DNA of 27,727 bases. Source: Chara braunii (taxonomy: Eukaryota; Streptophyta; Charophyceae; Charales; Characeae). The stretch spans positions 345,891 to 373,617 of the forward strand of contig BFEA01000910.1 in the NCBI GenBank assembly GCA_003427395.1. Reading direction: 5' to 3'. The notes below the pieces were generated by a model. It was not told where the DNA came from, searched no databases, and saw only the letters and a list, made by a program, of their open reading frames with translations. Positions 1 to 10,577 of this stretch are shown here, piece after piece; positions within the stretch are counted from its first letter, which is position 1; the number at the start of each line of letters is the position of its first letter. Both the position numbers and the translations under genes were made by a program.

Positions 1-21
1 ATGGGCTTGCTTTAGTCACAC

Positions 22-148
22 CACTTGCCCACTTGCCTGCACCACTTGACCACTTGCCTGCACCACTTGCCCACTTGCCTACACCACTTGACCACTTGCC
101 TGCACCACTTGACCACTTGCCTGCACCACTTGACCACTTGCCTGCACC
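22..148. repeat. 21-bp minisatellite
   Basis: Tandem copies of a 21-bp unit built from CCACTTGCC and TGCACCACTTGA, about six copies with few mismatches. Because 21 is a multiple of three, the array stays open in all frames and encodes a seven-residue repeat (TCLHHLT). I read that as a by-product of the repeat, not as a protein. It may mark the distal flank or 3' end of the adjacent LINE. Confidence 0.9.
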
Positions 149-552
149 TAACAGGGACTGACTCCGAAAGGCCACCTCTAGAACTCTCTAAGTTGGCCTT
201 TCGGTACTGTAGCAGCTACGACTTTGCCCTTTCAGGTAAGTAGCAGCTACGACCTTGACTCTTCAGGCAGTCTTCAGCTACAACTCCGGAACTGTCTAGA
301 CTTCTACCCTACAGGTCTACAGTTCGATTCCAGTCTATCCTGTGCCCTACGACAATCTACCTACCACTGGCGGTTCTACAGGTCGCAGGTTCAACTCTTC
401 GAGTTGACGTAGATATTATACACAGGTAAGTTGGGGAACTAGGGATCAAGCCCTGGGATCTGCCTCAGCTACCACGAATTGGTGAATACCGTTTCAATTG
501 TGTGCTTGCAGCTCTTCTTCCAAATTGCCCATAGTGTGAGGGGGCAGAGTCT
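149..552. other. Unassigned stretch, possible LINE 3' UTR or flank
   Basis: No gene is recognised. A near-exact direct repeat containing AGCAGCTACGAC starts at 211 and 242, a 31-bp spacing. On the plus strand CAGGTAAGT at about 423-431 looks like a 5' splice donor and TGTGCTTGCAG near 501-511 like an acceptor, but no exon with recognisable coding content flanks them. The minus strand follows directly after the last LINE frame, so part of it is probably LINE 3' UTR. I could not see a poly-A tail or target duplication that would fix the end. Confidence 0.4.
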
Positions 553-3500
553 TCAGTAGAGTGTGTGGTGCCTTTCCTGCAAAACGCAGTTCTTTGAGTC
601 CCATAAGCTCACCGGGTCATCCGGCAGGGGGGCAGATGTGGCCGCTTCCCAAAGGTTTACCGATCTTGCTCTTGCTTGCACTGCCAACGGGCAGGTCAGT
701 ATGCAGTGTGGGAGGTCTTCTGGCGTGCCCTCATCGAATAGTGCGCAAATCTCATCGATGTCGGTCCGGGCTGCTGGAGATCGGCGTCTGCTGATCCATT
801 GGTTGACCAGTAGTGCATAGTAGTATATTAACCACTGCATGCTTCTCACTTTCGTGTTTTTGATGGACAGCGGTACTTGCCAGGTTATTGTGGTGTGGCT
901 TCCCATTCCCCGGCGAGGTGCTTGTCCCAGCGTTGTGCGAGTATCTGCTGCATACCGACCGAACATCTTCTCAGTCTGTAGCCCAGCCGGGTAGAATAGT
1001 CGAGGATGTTGGTACGGCGAGCCACCATTGAAGTGCTGGAAGACGTTTTCCAGGCCCACTCTGCCGGGTCGAGTTCCAGGTCTTGGATGGTCGTCATCAG
1101 AGCCTAAGTTCTGTATTGTTCGTCCTTGACCACTAACACTTTTTTGAGTAAATGTGGTTTGGCCGAGACCCTGGCACAGACGACTTGGGAGACCGTGCTC
1201 ACTGTGTGACCTGGTTGTTGGATGTTGTGCATGGTCCACAACGCCCACTGGTCTGAGGGGTCGTCCTTTCTGACAAAGGACATCACCTCTGTCGGAGGGT
1301 TTCCCAGGTCCAGGTCACCTAGTCCCCTTTCTTCCATTCAGCCGGTCTTTGGAGCAGCTGTGGCCATTCCGGGGGAACTGACGCCAGCATGTCGTTGAGG
1401 TTTGTCTGCAAGGTGTGGCACCCCTTGAGCATCTCTCTGAGTTATATGAGTGTCTTCCATCTGTTGTATTGGTGGTTCAAGAGACGTTTGATCTGCCACC
1501 CTCCATGTTCCAACGAGGTGATCCACTGGGTGTCCTGTGTCGTGAGTGTCCACGGTTTGCCTGTCTGGTCCTTCAGCCACTGATTGCAAAACAGGGGCTG
1601 ATGTAGTACCTCTTTTCTGTTTGCTGGTTCTCGGATCTTGGTTGGGAAGATCTCCCTCCATGCCTTGATGAGGTACATCCAGTAGTCCTGGTTGTTCCTC
1701 TGTTCTTGTTGCTGTTGATGTTCCTATTGAAGGGGTCCCTGTTGTCTGGGGGTCCTGCGGCGAGCCGACCAAGATTGGCCATCAGCCAGAACAGTCCTTG
1801 CATGTTGGGGGGTGTGCTGGCCACCAGTAGTTGCTTGATGCGGTACAGGGCCAGGGTGACCCAAGGCAGGTCAGCTTGGGTGAGCAGCTTAACCACCCAC
1901 TTGGTCTGCAGGGCCTTCATCTGCGTGGCGGGGTCCAATAGGCCCAGTCCTCCTCTGGCCTTTGGTTGGATGACGTGAGACCATGCCACTTTCGCTATGT
2001 AGCTTGTTCTCGAGGGGTTACCTCTCCACAAGTAGGTCGTTGCCCGTTTCTTGAGGGTGCCAGCTGTGTGCATCATTGGAGTCCAGTTGGAAGCAGCATA
2101 CCAGAGCATAGAGAAGACGGAAGCGTTGAGCACCAGGGTTCGACCGAAGACAGACGTGTAGATGCTGGACCATGTGTCCAGTTTCCACAACATCTTGGTA
2201 AGAATCTTTGGGGCCATCGCATGATCGGTACCTGCATCAGTGAGTTTTATCCCCAGATAGCGAAGCAGGGTTTTCAGGTCCTGCCATGCGAAACCCTCCG
2301 GCGTGTCGTCTGCTGGGGGGTGCGGTGTATCCGATAACCACCAACTCATGGTCTTCGGCCAGTTGACCTTCATCTCTGAAGCCAGCTGGAAGGCTTGCAT
2401 GGCTCTCGTGAGTGGCTTAAAAGAGGAGTTGGAGGCTCTTATCAATATTGTGAGGTCGTCTGCAAGAAGGAGTGCGGTAGGTAGGTGGACCGCATGCCTG
2501 AGGGGGGCTGGCTCAGCAATCAATTTGTCTATCGACGGGTCCTTGTGCAGGTAGGACGCAACTGCTTCCGTTGTGAACAGAAAAAGCAGGGACGCCGGTG
2601 GGTATCCTTGTGTGACTGATCGAGACATCCTGTACAGCGGCGAAAGGAAACCATTAATTTGCACCCTGGTCGTGGGCATTTGTAGAGGACTCGCACCCAT
2701 CTTCGGAAGTCGGGGCCCACACCCATTTTCTCCATACACTGCTGTTGAAAGTTCCAATTGACCTGGCCGTAGGCTTTCTCGAAGTCAAAGAAGAGGATGG
2801 TCGCGTTGAGTCTCTTGTCTGTGATGTAGCGAAAGGATTCTGACAGGGACATACCGTTGTCAAGGATGAAGCGCCCCGAAATGAAGCCTCTTTGAGTAAT
2901 GTGGAAGCAGTTGTTGGTGATCTTGCTGAGGCGGTTGGCCAGTAACTTGGCGAGCACATTGTAGACAATGGTAAGAAGCGTTATCGGCCTGTAGTTTCTG
3001 GTGTCCGCCGGGTCACCCTTTTTGTACAGAAGTGCGACCACACTTGTGCTGATGTACTTGCCCAAGACCTCGTCTTGTTCAGCCTTACACATAAACTGCA
3101 TGTACTAGGGCTCGGCCTGCATGATCGATTTGTCCAAATATTCCCCTTGTTGTTGCGATACCGTCCTGTCCAGATGTGTCGAAAACTTTTGTCAAGCTGC
3201 CTGCGTGACTGTGTGTGTTGTGGCTGTAGATGATCTTCCTTTGTGGTGTAAAGCTCTATGTAGAAGTCCGTGGCGATCTCCGCCCACACGGGGCCTTCCA
3301 GGCTTGATGCTCCTCCCGTCATCCTGTCCATGCTTGGGTCGAGGACTGCGTTCCAGACTCCGGCCAGCAAGAGGTGTGCCAGAGTGGTGCATTGTGGCTG
3401 TAAGTTGATTGGAGCAGTACAGGGTAATCAGTCGACAATGCTCCTGCTTGAGGTTGAAATCCAACTGTGCCCATCTGCCCTCCCGGTTGTCCACCAGGTG

Positions 3501-3809
3501 AGTCTCCATGATCATGTTCTTCACCGCTTCAGTCTTGTTGTGTACGAGGATGGCCGTGACTGCGGAGCCAAGTCTTGGAGCCGGTGACCAGTGGGTGTGT
3601 TTAACCCATCTCAGTCCGCGCTTCATTTCTAATTGTGTTTGCTGGTGCTCAGGCGACGCCGTCAAGGGTATCTCCTCTAAGCACAGGATGTCCGACGGGT
3701 GAGCTGTGTACCAGCCCACTGACTGTGTGATGTTATCCCATTTTTGCTGGTTGTTGAGGATTGTGGCCAGGCCATTGATGTTCCATGACACCACCTTCAA
3801 GTCTGGCAT
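553..3809 (-). pseudogene. LINE ORF2 pseudogene: endonuclease, reverse transcriptase, zinc-knuckle tail
   Basis: ORF2 would nick target DNA and copy LINE RNA at the nick. The N-terminus at 3809 begins MPDLKVVSWNINGLA, the classic SWNxNGL start of an APE-type endonuclease, and is preceded by the decayed ORF1, so the ATG is plausible. ILCLEE follows (usually LQE), and LYCSNQ stands for the LYAPN motif. RT motifs follow in pieces: KKGDPADTRNYRPITLL, GFISGR, FFDFEKAYGQVNW, VTQGYPPASLLF and LLADDLTILI, so the catalytic Asp pair is kept in a LADD context. After RT comes the typical WRG...GGLGLLDP region (about 2060-1930) and a C-terminal HCILTCPLA motif near 640, resembling zf-RVT. The frame changes several times (near 3370-3101, 2700, 1600, 1340 and 1250). 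The endonuclease lacks its C-terminal third. Certainly non-functional. Confidence 0.88.
3192..3809 (-). pseudogene. LINE APE endonuclease fragment with internal deletion
   Basis: N-terminal two thirds of an exonuclease-endonuclease-phosphatase domain. SWNINGL at residues 8-14, LCLEE near 43-47, the segment around the Asn-Arg-Glu-Gly-Arg turn (VDNREGRWAQLDF) and LYCSNQ near residue 130 are recognisable. The next recognisable piece lies in another frame at 3370 and reads AGVWNAVLDPSMDRMTGG, matching the GDFNxVLxxxDR motif but with the Asp altered. It runs directly into the linker before RT (EIATDFYIELYT). The final SDH catalytic motif and a long stretch around it are therefore missing, which points to an internal deletion and loss of nicking activity. 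Confidence 0.8.
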
Positions 3810-3861
3810 CTAGGTGACCGCTCCGTGAGTCGGTGCTTCGACCTGGTCGTCCATGCTACAG

Positions 3862-5729
3862 TTATGAGAGGGATTTCAACATCAGCTCTTGGCGGGACGA
3901 TCCTAATTCTTGATATACATCATCTCCTTCTTCTATGACAGTGCAGTGATCTTCTTGTGCCAGACTGCTGCATCTGACAGGAACAGCCTGTGGCAGGATA
4001 CCAGTGCTGCTCTGAAAGCCGCCCTCTCCGGGGCCACACCCGTTCCCAGCAGCCCGTATTGGATGGCCTCCACAACTTGCCATGACACCCACTCTAGTTC
4101 ATTTGTGAGGACGACTTGCTCGTTCACCTGCACCAACATCGGGTGAAGGTTTGCCACATGCTTCTGGCCTGCGGCATCCTTCCATTCCTCTGTGTTTCCT
4201 TGGTGGCCTCCCAGGGTGAACATCTGTGTAAGTGCTTCTGCAACTTGTTCTTTGAGTGTGTCATCGTTAAGCGTGTCGTCCATAACCGTAATCAGTGCTC
4301 CTGTTTTGTGCACTGCCACCTCCCAATCTTTGTGGCACATGTTCCATCGGCAGGGGATGAGGATGCGTTTGTGCTTATCCTTTTTCGCGCCTACCCTTGT
4401 CGCTGCCTCGACTGCCGCCGCCTGTCCGTCCGCTATTTGCTGCAGATACTAGTGCTTGGCAGCAAACTGCTTGTTTTCCGCAGTGAGCGTGACAACTTGT
4501 GCTTCTGCAATGCGCTTCCACCTTCTGAGGCCTGCCTTCATGCCTGGCTCTGTCCGAGGCCCTGTTGTTTGTTTTGGGTGCTCGTCCGTTTCTATTCCGC
4601 CCGGCGCTTTTGTAGCTCTTCTTTGTTTGTGTATGTGCTTGGCCACTAGAACTGATGCGTTTAGTCTGAGTTGTCGACGTGGAGGGTGTCCCCGTCAACT
4701 ATGGTTCTAATGCCGTATTGCTGCACCACGAATTTCGACATCTCATTTTTCCACCTGCAACGCATCGAAACGATTGCTGTCGTGGACAACCATTTGCTTC
4801 TTGGACATTCCTGTGTCTACCTGCAGCACCTTGCAGTCATATCGGTGATGTGCCTGTTGGAGTTTGAATTCCAACTCTCTCACCCGTTCCAAATATTTGA
4901 CCGCCTGTTGGAGCCACTTTTGGTCCTCCTTTCCGTCGTCTCCTTCACACACTTTTTCTTCCGAGAGGTCGTGGTCATGGTTGCGATCCCCCTCCGGGCT
5001 AGGCGTGTCAGTTCCTTCCTCCTTCTTCCTCTTCCGTACCTCTCATCCGGTGCTTCCTTGTTCTCCATGTCCATGTCGTGGTCCACTGGCGTAGTTTGTT
5101 TGTCCCCACCAGTGCTTTTGCGTCTACGCTTGGCTTTGTTGGCTTGTGCGAGCGAGTAGTAAGTTTTCTCAGCCAGTTCTCCAATTTTGGCCAACTCATT
5201 CATCATTTGTAGTTTTTGTTTATCCTCTTCAGCGTTGTCTTTGCGGGTCATCGGTTTGACCAGGTGGCCAACTCCTTCCTGCTCCATCTTTCTGGCCCCG
5301 TCCTGCCTCCATTTGTTGTCGTATGGTGGATAGATGTCTGGTTTGACAGATGGTTGTTGGGCCAGCATCCAGACCCATCTTGGCGTAGTGAGGTTATCAT
5401 CGAAGTTCCAACCATAGAATTTTGGGGGGTTGATATACCAGACGCCATATTTTGATTCTCACTCGACCAGTTGCGTCGGGTTGGCTTCCTGACGTCTCCC
5501 TGCTGCCCGATTAGCAGGGCAATTAGGGTCATTCCCCAAGTGCCCGCGTCCTCTATAGAGGAAGCGAGCTGGGTTAATTTTTGTTGACACGTAAACCGTC
5601 GCCCGTTGGCCGTTCTTGCGAAAGAGCCACACTTCCGAGAATGACGGTGACTCTCTGAAGGAACGCTCAGACATGCAATCCGAGAATCGTGGTTCTGGAC
5701 GAGGAACTCCGGGCCAGCTTCCAGCCATG
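3862..5729 (-). pseudogene. LINE ORF1 pseudogene, 3' half
   Basis: C-terminal half of the LINE ORF1 (RNA-binding, Gag-like) protein. One frame runs from 5729 to about 4880 with a single internal TGA at 5459-5461. It holds a degenerate zinc-knuckle-like stretch (FLYRGRGHLGNDPNCP, expected Cys residues mostly lost), then PPKFYGWNFDD and a Lys/Arg/Glu-rich, probably coiled-coil, segment. A further Gln/Glu/Lys-rich stretch (about 4952-4743) and a tail around 4340-3933 follow in shifted frames. ORF2 starts about 55-120 bp downstream, the usual ORF1-ORF2 arrangement. The N-terminal half of the same gene is at 14861-15600, beyond the inserted Ty3 element. Assignment rests on position, composition and continuity across the target duplication, not on a strong domain match. 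Confidence 0.65.
5726..5729. repeat. Target-site duplication CATG, left copy, element 1
   Basis: CATG lies immediately before the first LTR base (5730). The same CATG lies immediately after the last base of the other LTR (14861-14864). Four to six bp is usual for Ty3/gypsy integration. The word is short and palindromic, but the continuity of the LINE reading frames on both sides makes chance unlikely. Confidence 0.75.
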
Positions 5730-6740
5730 TGCAAGGGAAATGAGCAATAGCGAGATGACAATGTCCAACATGCACAATCACATTGAAGGCAAGATAGTAT
5801 CACAGTGTCCAGAAAGTAGAATTGCACCAATATAACACCAAAGAAGATTCGTAACACTGAAAACCAATGTCAATGAAAGCTTGCTCTCGCCACCACCAAC
5901 ATGAGTGTCCAGGCCCTATCTTCCAACTTAGCGCTCGACGCCCAGCCTACTATCTACACAACTACTCTCTGCCTACTAATTGACAATGCAATTGTTGACG
6001 TCAGCAGCCTCCGAAGTACTTGAAGATCTCGCCCATGCAGACTATCGCCAATACCAGGTATGTGCCCTCGCATCATCATCATCATCATCATCATCCTTCT
6101 CTCTCTCTCCCTCGTCTTACTCCCACGTCTTCCCTTTGTACACCCGAAGACCACCCCTGCGCCTCACTGCACAACCAAGCCCAACCAGCTATGGAGGCTG
6201 GGCTATGGCTTTGCCCTTAGCAGCGCCCTGCTCCCTGCACGACCGCACGCGCTTGCACCTCGCCTCTTAGCGCCAGCAGCAGCCCACGAGCGTCTGCTCC
6301 AGCAGCGCTGCCGCTAGCATGCGAGTGCCTGAATGAGAGGCCAGGCAGTGAGCTCTTTCCTATATGGAAAAGAGTTGGCCTGTCTCCGCAGCCTGGCTGC
6401 CCTGAGCCGGGGCCCAGAAGCTTCCGGTAGGCCCCAGGATGTTGCGCCTCTAGTGCAGCTACTGGCCTCATTCAGTTGTGCCTCCCAACTGCCTGTGTAT
6501 GAGGCTGCGAATCTCGCCCAGGGCCTGCGCTTTCGGAAAAGCCTGGAAGGCCTGACAATTTTTTTCTCGCTGCTCCGCCTGTGTTTCCTTCGACCAACTG
6601 GCGCGGCGAAACTGCCTGGACCCCAAATGCGAAATTGACTGCGGAGGGTTTCTCATGATTTGGTAGGCCCGCCTTCACTTAGGGCGGGCGCAGATGTATC
6701 AGGGGCCCCCTCAGGCCTGCTGAGGACCCAGATCCTCGCA
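5730..6740 (-). repeat. 3' LTR of element 1
   Basis: 1011 bp, matching 13743-14860 along its whole length. In the element sense it begins TGCGAGGATC and ends CCCTTGCA, with the canonical TG...CA ends. A short inverted repeat, GAGGA and TCCTC around a six-base loop, lies at its very start (about 6723-6738). It contains an ATC microsatellite of about eight units at 6070-6095, which is expanded in the partner LTR. Confidence 0.95.
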
Positions 6741-6754
6741 TTCCCTCCTCCTTT
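6741..6754 (-). other. Polypurine tract of element 1
   Basis: The minus strand reads AAAGGAGGAGGGAA directly before the first base of the 3' LTR. This is the expected plus-strand primer position, and all 14 bases are purines. Confidence 0.92.
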
Positions 6755-6779
6755 GCTTCGATAGTCCTCTGAAAAGTTC

Positions 6780-8100
6780 TTATGAGACAGGCTGCTTCCC
6801 TTTCAGATTTCTCTCGTAACTTGAGATAATTTGGGGAGCAGTCTTCATTAATTCCTCTCTAGTGAACCACCGGTCTTCTTGAAGATCAATGTGATGTCTG
6901 AACCGCACTGGGTATTGCATCTGTGGCTTTGGCGGTTGACCCCTTCCTGGAGGTTTGGGTACAGGCATCAACTGTGCTCGACGATATCGTCAATGTCCAC
7001 GTGTCCATCCATGGTTGGGGCAGCATTGATCTTCTTGAGGGAAACTGATCAGTGACAGCGAAAGGTGCCAACTTGGAGGCATGGAACACAGGGTAAGTAT
7101 GCAAGTGTGCAGGAATGTGAATCACATATGAAGGCCCATCCGGTTGATCCCCTACAATGTCTAAAGATCTCCCAGGGCCCAAAGTACTGTGGCATTAGTT
7201 TACGTGAAATGCCCAACTCTTGACCTAGTTTAGATGATTTAACCCAGACTCTATCACCTACCTGAAAGTTAGAGGGTTGTCTGTGCTTATTCTCATATGC
7301 AATCATTGCATGCTGAGATTTTCTAATATGTTTAACAGCCTGCTGCAGCATTTGTTCATATTTGACGGCAAACTCTATGCTGCCAGGTGCTGCAGTGGGT
7401 TGTCTTTCTGGTAGCAGCACGTCAAGTGCAGTTTTGGGCTTCCAACCAAGGTGCAATTGGTTGGGAGGCATTCATGTAGTACTGTGCACATCGTTATTGT
7501 ACAAGCTGGCGACGAGAGGTAGTTTCTCGTCCCAGTCATCCTGACTTGGCTTGATATAATGTCTAAGCAAGTGTTGTACTACACAGTTCATCTATTCTGC
7601 TTGGCCATTCGACTCAGGGTGATTCCCTGACGTCATTTGGAGCTTTGTGCCCATCTGTTCAGCAATTGATTGCCAAAGTTCACTGGTAAATCTTACGTCC
7701 CTGTCACTAACTATAGACGTAGGCAGACCGAAGTCACGTACGTTGTTATCCATAAAGAGCTTGATGATGTGGTCAGTTTTGGCTGTCTCGGGCATAGCAA
7801 TTAGTCTTGCATGTTTGTGAATCTGTCCACAATAACAAATATATGGCTTTTTCCACTCTTGCTGGTCACGAGAGTATCCATGAAATCCATGGACACACTC
7901 TGCCCATGTCCACCAGGGATAGGCAGAGGTTTAATCAATCCCAAAGGTGCCTGCGTCCTTGGTTTGTCACGTTGACAAACTTGGCAGGTCTCTGCATGTT
8001 TCTTTGCATCTTGCATCATTGTGGGCCACCAAAACTTATGTACTAGGTTAGCTGATGTCTTTCTATAGCCAAAATGTCCAGTTGCATCATGACATTCCCC
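6780..8100 (-). pseudogene. Element 1 integrase with chromodomain-like tail
   Basis: Inserts the element cDNA into the genome. The frame after the stop at 8101 opens with the HHCC zinc-binding motif (CHDATGHFGY, then FWWPTM and CQVCQRDKP). The DDE core follows: SMDFMDTL (first Asp), VSDRDVRFTS (second Asp) and HPESNGQAE (Glu), so all three catalytic residues remain. A frameshift lies near 7800. TAG at 7592-7594 stands where Gln follows the Glu, and TGA stands at 7472-7474. The C-terminal GPY/F-type region includes FQVGDRVWVKSSKL and YFGPWEI, then VFHASKLAPF. The tail reads QYPVRFRHHIDLQEDRWFT, spaced like the core of a chromodomain, so this is probably a chromovirus-like clade. Non-functional because of the stops. 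Confidence 0.88.
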
Positions 8101-9720
8101 TTAAAATAAACTATGCAAAGACTCACTATTAGGAACACACAGTCTTTTATTCCCTGCCTTTTCAAGAAACAGCAAGCCATCAACCATCGCAAATTCGTCA
8201 GAAGTTACTTTATCCTTCTCTTTGAACTTACGGATGATCTCAGACATAACTGAATCTTGCTGGTAGACCTCTACCAAAGATCGAGTTAGGTCGTCAGATA
8301 TGCCAAATTCAGTCACCAACGCGCCCAGATAGTCTGCCCTTCGTGATAGTGCATCCGCTACTTTATTGTACTCTCCTTTGATAGGATCAAGTTGATAGTC
8401 ATACATGTCTATCACTTGTATCCATCTTGAGTGCATCTGAGAGTAGTGGTTGTGTCTTGATCCATCGCAGGGTCTCATGGTCAAATCTTACATAGAAAAA
8501 TCTGCCAAGGAGATAGTGTCTCCAATGGACCAGCGCTTGATAAAAGGCATAGAGCTCACGCTCGTAAGTAGACCTGGCTAGTTTCTGAGATGGCATCTTT
8601 TTGCTTATATACTCGATCGGTCTCAACTTTGGCCCCTCTTTTTACGCAAGGACCGCGCCTATGCCATATTGGCTAGCGTCTGTGGTCACAACAAAGGGTT
8701 TATCAGGATCGGAAAGTTTGAGGACTTAGTAGTGTGTCAGAGCATACTTCAGTTTCCTGAAGGCCACCTCACATTCTTCAATCTACTCCCAAGAAGTGTC
8801 GAGTCGAGTTAAATCAGTTAATGGGGAAGCTATAGTACTATAGTTCTTAACAAACGAACGATAGTAGCCCGTCATCCCCAAAAACGATATGACCTCAGTA
8901 ACAGTCTGAGGCCTGGGCCAGTCACGTATGCTGGCCACCTTAGCATCATCCGGCCTCAATCCATCCGCGGAGATTTAATGCCCAAGTACAAGATCTTGGT
9001 GTGACCGAACTCGCATTTCTCCAAGTTAACCTTGTACTGATGCTGTCTTAGGAGACTTAGCACTATTTTCAAGTGTTCAGCGTGCTCCTCTACAGTCCTA
9101 TTAACCTTGTACTGGTGCTGTCTTAGGAGACTTAGCACTATTTTCAAGTGTTCAGCGTGCTCCTCTACAGTCCTACTAAAGATAAGAATATCGTCGAGGT
9201 ACACGACGATAAACTTGTCTAAGTACTCATGAAATATCCTATTCATTGCATGCTGGAATATACCAGGTGCATTGCATAGGCCAAAGGGCATCACCACAAA
9301 CTCATACAGACCGTGCCTGGTCTGAAATGTGGTTTTGTGCTGGTCCTCGGGTCTAATTGCAATTTGATGGTATCCGGACTTCAGATCTATCTTTGTGAAG
9401 TAACGACATCCTTGCACTCTATCCAGTAGGTCGTCGATGCGGGGTAGGGGCTCTGCGTCAGTGATGACATTGAGGCCCCTATAGTCAATGCACATCCTCG
9501 GTGTACCCCCCTTCTTAGGAACAAATAAGACTGGCGCACCGTAAGGGGAGGTACTAGGCCGAATCCATCCCTTTTCTGTGAGCTCCTTGAGCTGGCAACG
9601 GAACTCATCCAACTCCGCGAGAGACATCCTATAGATTCGTCCTCTAGGCACCTTGCTACCTGGGACAACCTCTATCGCATGAACCACCTCCCTTTCTACC
9701 ACGTCTGTGGGCTCCTAAAA
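8101..9720 (-). pseudogene. Element 1 reverse transcriptase and RNase H
   Basis: Copies element RNA into DNA. Recognisable RT blocks: [57 protein letters not shown] and [10 protein letters not shown], so the catalytic YLDD is intact. Straight after YLDD there is an in-frame 25-residue tandem duplication (9026-9175). After a frame change near 8970 the thumb and connection continue (FLGMTGYYRSFVKNY). RNase H follows: VVTTDASQYGIGAVL, STYERELYA, YLLGR and ADALSRR. In-frame stops lie at 9715-9717 (TAG), 8783-8785 (TAG), 8726-8728 (TAA), 8642-8644 (TAA) and 8101-8103 (TAA). Apart from these, the frame is well preserved. The RNase H DHETLRW site appears as FDHETLRW. Confidence 0.93.
9026..9175 (-). 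repeat. 75-bp in-frame tandem duplication inside RT
   Basis: 9026-9100 and 9101-9175 are identical except for one base (9040 versus 9115). The unit is 25 codons and duplicates the residues from [10 protein letters not shown] to QHQYKVN directly after the RT catalytic block. The near identity implies the duplication is recent compared with the insertion of the element. Confidence 0.97.
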
Positions 9721-9783
9721 AAGGTCGGAACACTGCGCGATGACTGATTCTATCTTTGGGGGTGTTTTAACGGCCTCCCCTTT

Positions 9784-10492
9784 CTAAGAGACAAAGACTA
9801 GATACATGCCCTCCTCACGATTCTGCTTATAGTAGTTATAGAAAGAGGAGGCACACATGCAACCGTAGTTTTCCAGTAGACTGCTAGCTTTATACTTTTG
9901 CAGTCCTACTGTTTGGCAGCTTGTGTATCAACACCTTCCTATCCCAATCAAACTGAGGCTGAGCGACCTCGAGGTAGTACATGCCTAGTAGCATATCGAA
10001 GGGCAGTTCGTCGCTAACGAGGAATGAGATTTTGTATCTCACTTCCCCTCCTCCATAAGAGAAGGAACAGACTATGTCCTTGACATAGTCTTTAACAATC
10101 ATTTGGTCCTTGTTGGCTAGCGTAGAAGCTACAGTTCTGTTAAGCCGCTGCACTTGGTCCCCTAAGCACAGTCTATCCACACAAGCACGACTGATGAAAT
10201 TCCGTGTAGAGCCTATGTCTGCGAAGGCACCCACTTTGCGGCCACTTACATCAACCTCTACCACGAAATGTTCACCCTTTGGACCTCTACTGATCATCGC
10301 CCAAGAGTCTTTGGGGTCCTTCCCTGACCACTCAGTCTCTAACTCCTCTGGGGACTCAGACACATCTTTCAAACAGAGCGTCGGCAGGTCTGAATGTGTC
10401 TGCGGGGCGATCCATGGGTCACTAGCCTTGGCCAACGCCTGAAGTGAGGAAGGCAACGTTACCACGTCAGCACGAGTAAGAGCGGCTAACAC
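9784..10492 (-). pseudogene. Element 1 aspartic protease and linker to RT
   Basis: Would cleave the Gag-Pol polyprotein. The catalytic region reads FADIGSTRNFIS, where Ty3 proteases normally have a D(S/T)GA core, so the flap-side residues have drifted but the Asp is present. The hydrophobic C-terminal motif LLGMYYLEVAQPQFDWD corresponds to the usual LGMDWL segment, with the Asp replaced by Tyr. A linker continues toward RT and is broken by TAG at 9784-9786. About 200 codons, normal for this part of a Ty3 polyprotein. It sits between gag and RT as expected. Confidence 0.8.
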
Positions 10493-10577
10493 TCCTATTG
10501 GCCCGAGGTGTTTCCCTGCAAAGTGCTCGCAGAAGCACTGCCAGGGTTCAAAGATAAGCCCACCATCGTTGGAGAGG

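Larger units (their letters stand above)
553..5729 (-). mobile_element. LINE (L1-like non-LTR retrotransposon), 3' part
   Basis: The 3' portion of a degenerate L1-like LINE read on the minus strand: the 3' half of ORF1 (about 5729-3862), then ORF2 (3809-553) with APE-type endonuclease, reverse transcriptase and a C-terminal zinc-knuckle region. The element continues at 14861 to about 16260, because a Ty3/gypsy element is inserted at 5730. Rejoined, it spans about 6.6 kb before the 3' UTR, a normal size for plant L1-type LINEs. Numerous frameshifts and deletions make it non-autonomous. The 3' boundary is not resolved. Confidence 0.85.

Noticed and set aside
25-243. Small Cys/His-rich repeat protein (TCLHHLT repeats)
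   Set aside because: A direct translation of the 21-bp minisatellite, with no start context or conserved domain.
423-511. Spliceosomal intron on the plus strand
   Set aside because: Donor- and acceptor-like words are present, but the flanks have no recognisable coding sequence, so chance is likely.
1966-5160. Several long plus-strand open frames (for example 1966-2337, 4116-4649, 4671-5159)
   Set aside because: Antisense shadows of the LINE ORF1 and ORF2; no recognisable domains, and the minus strand explains the sequence.
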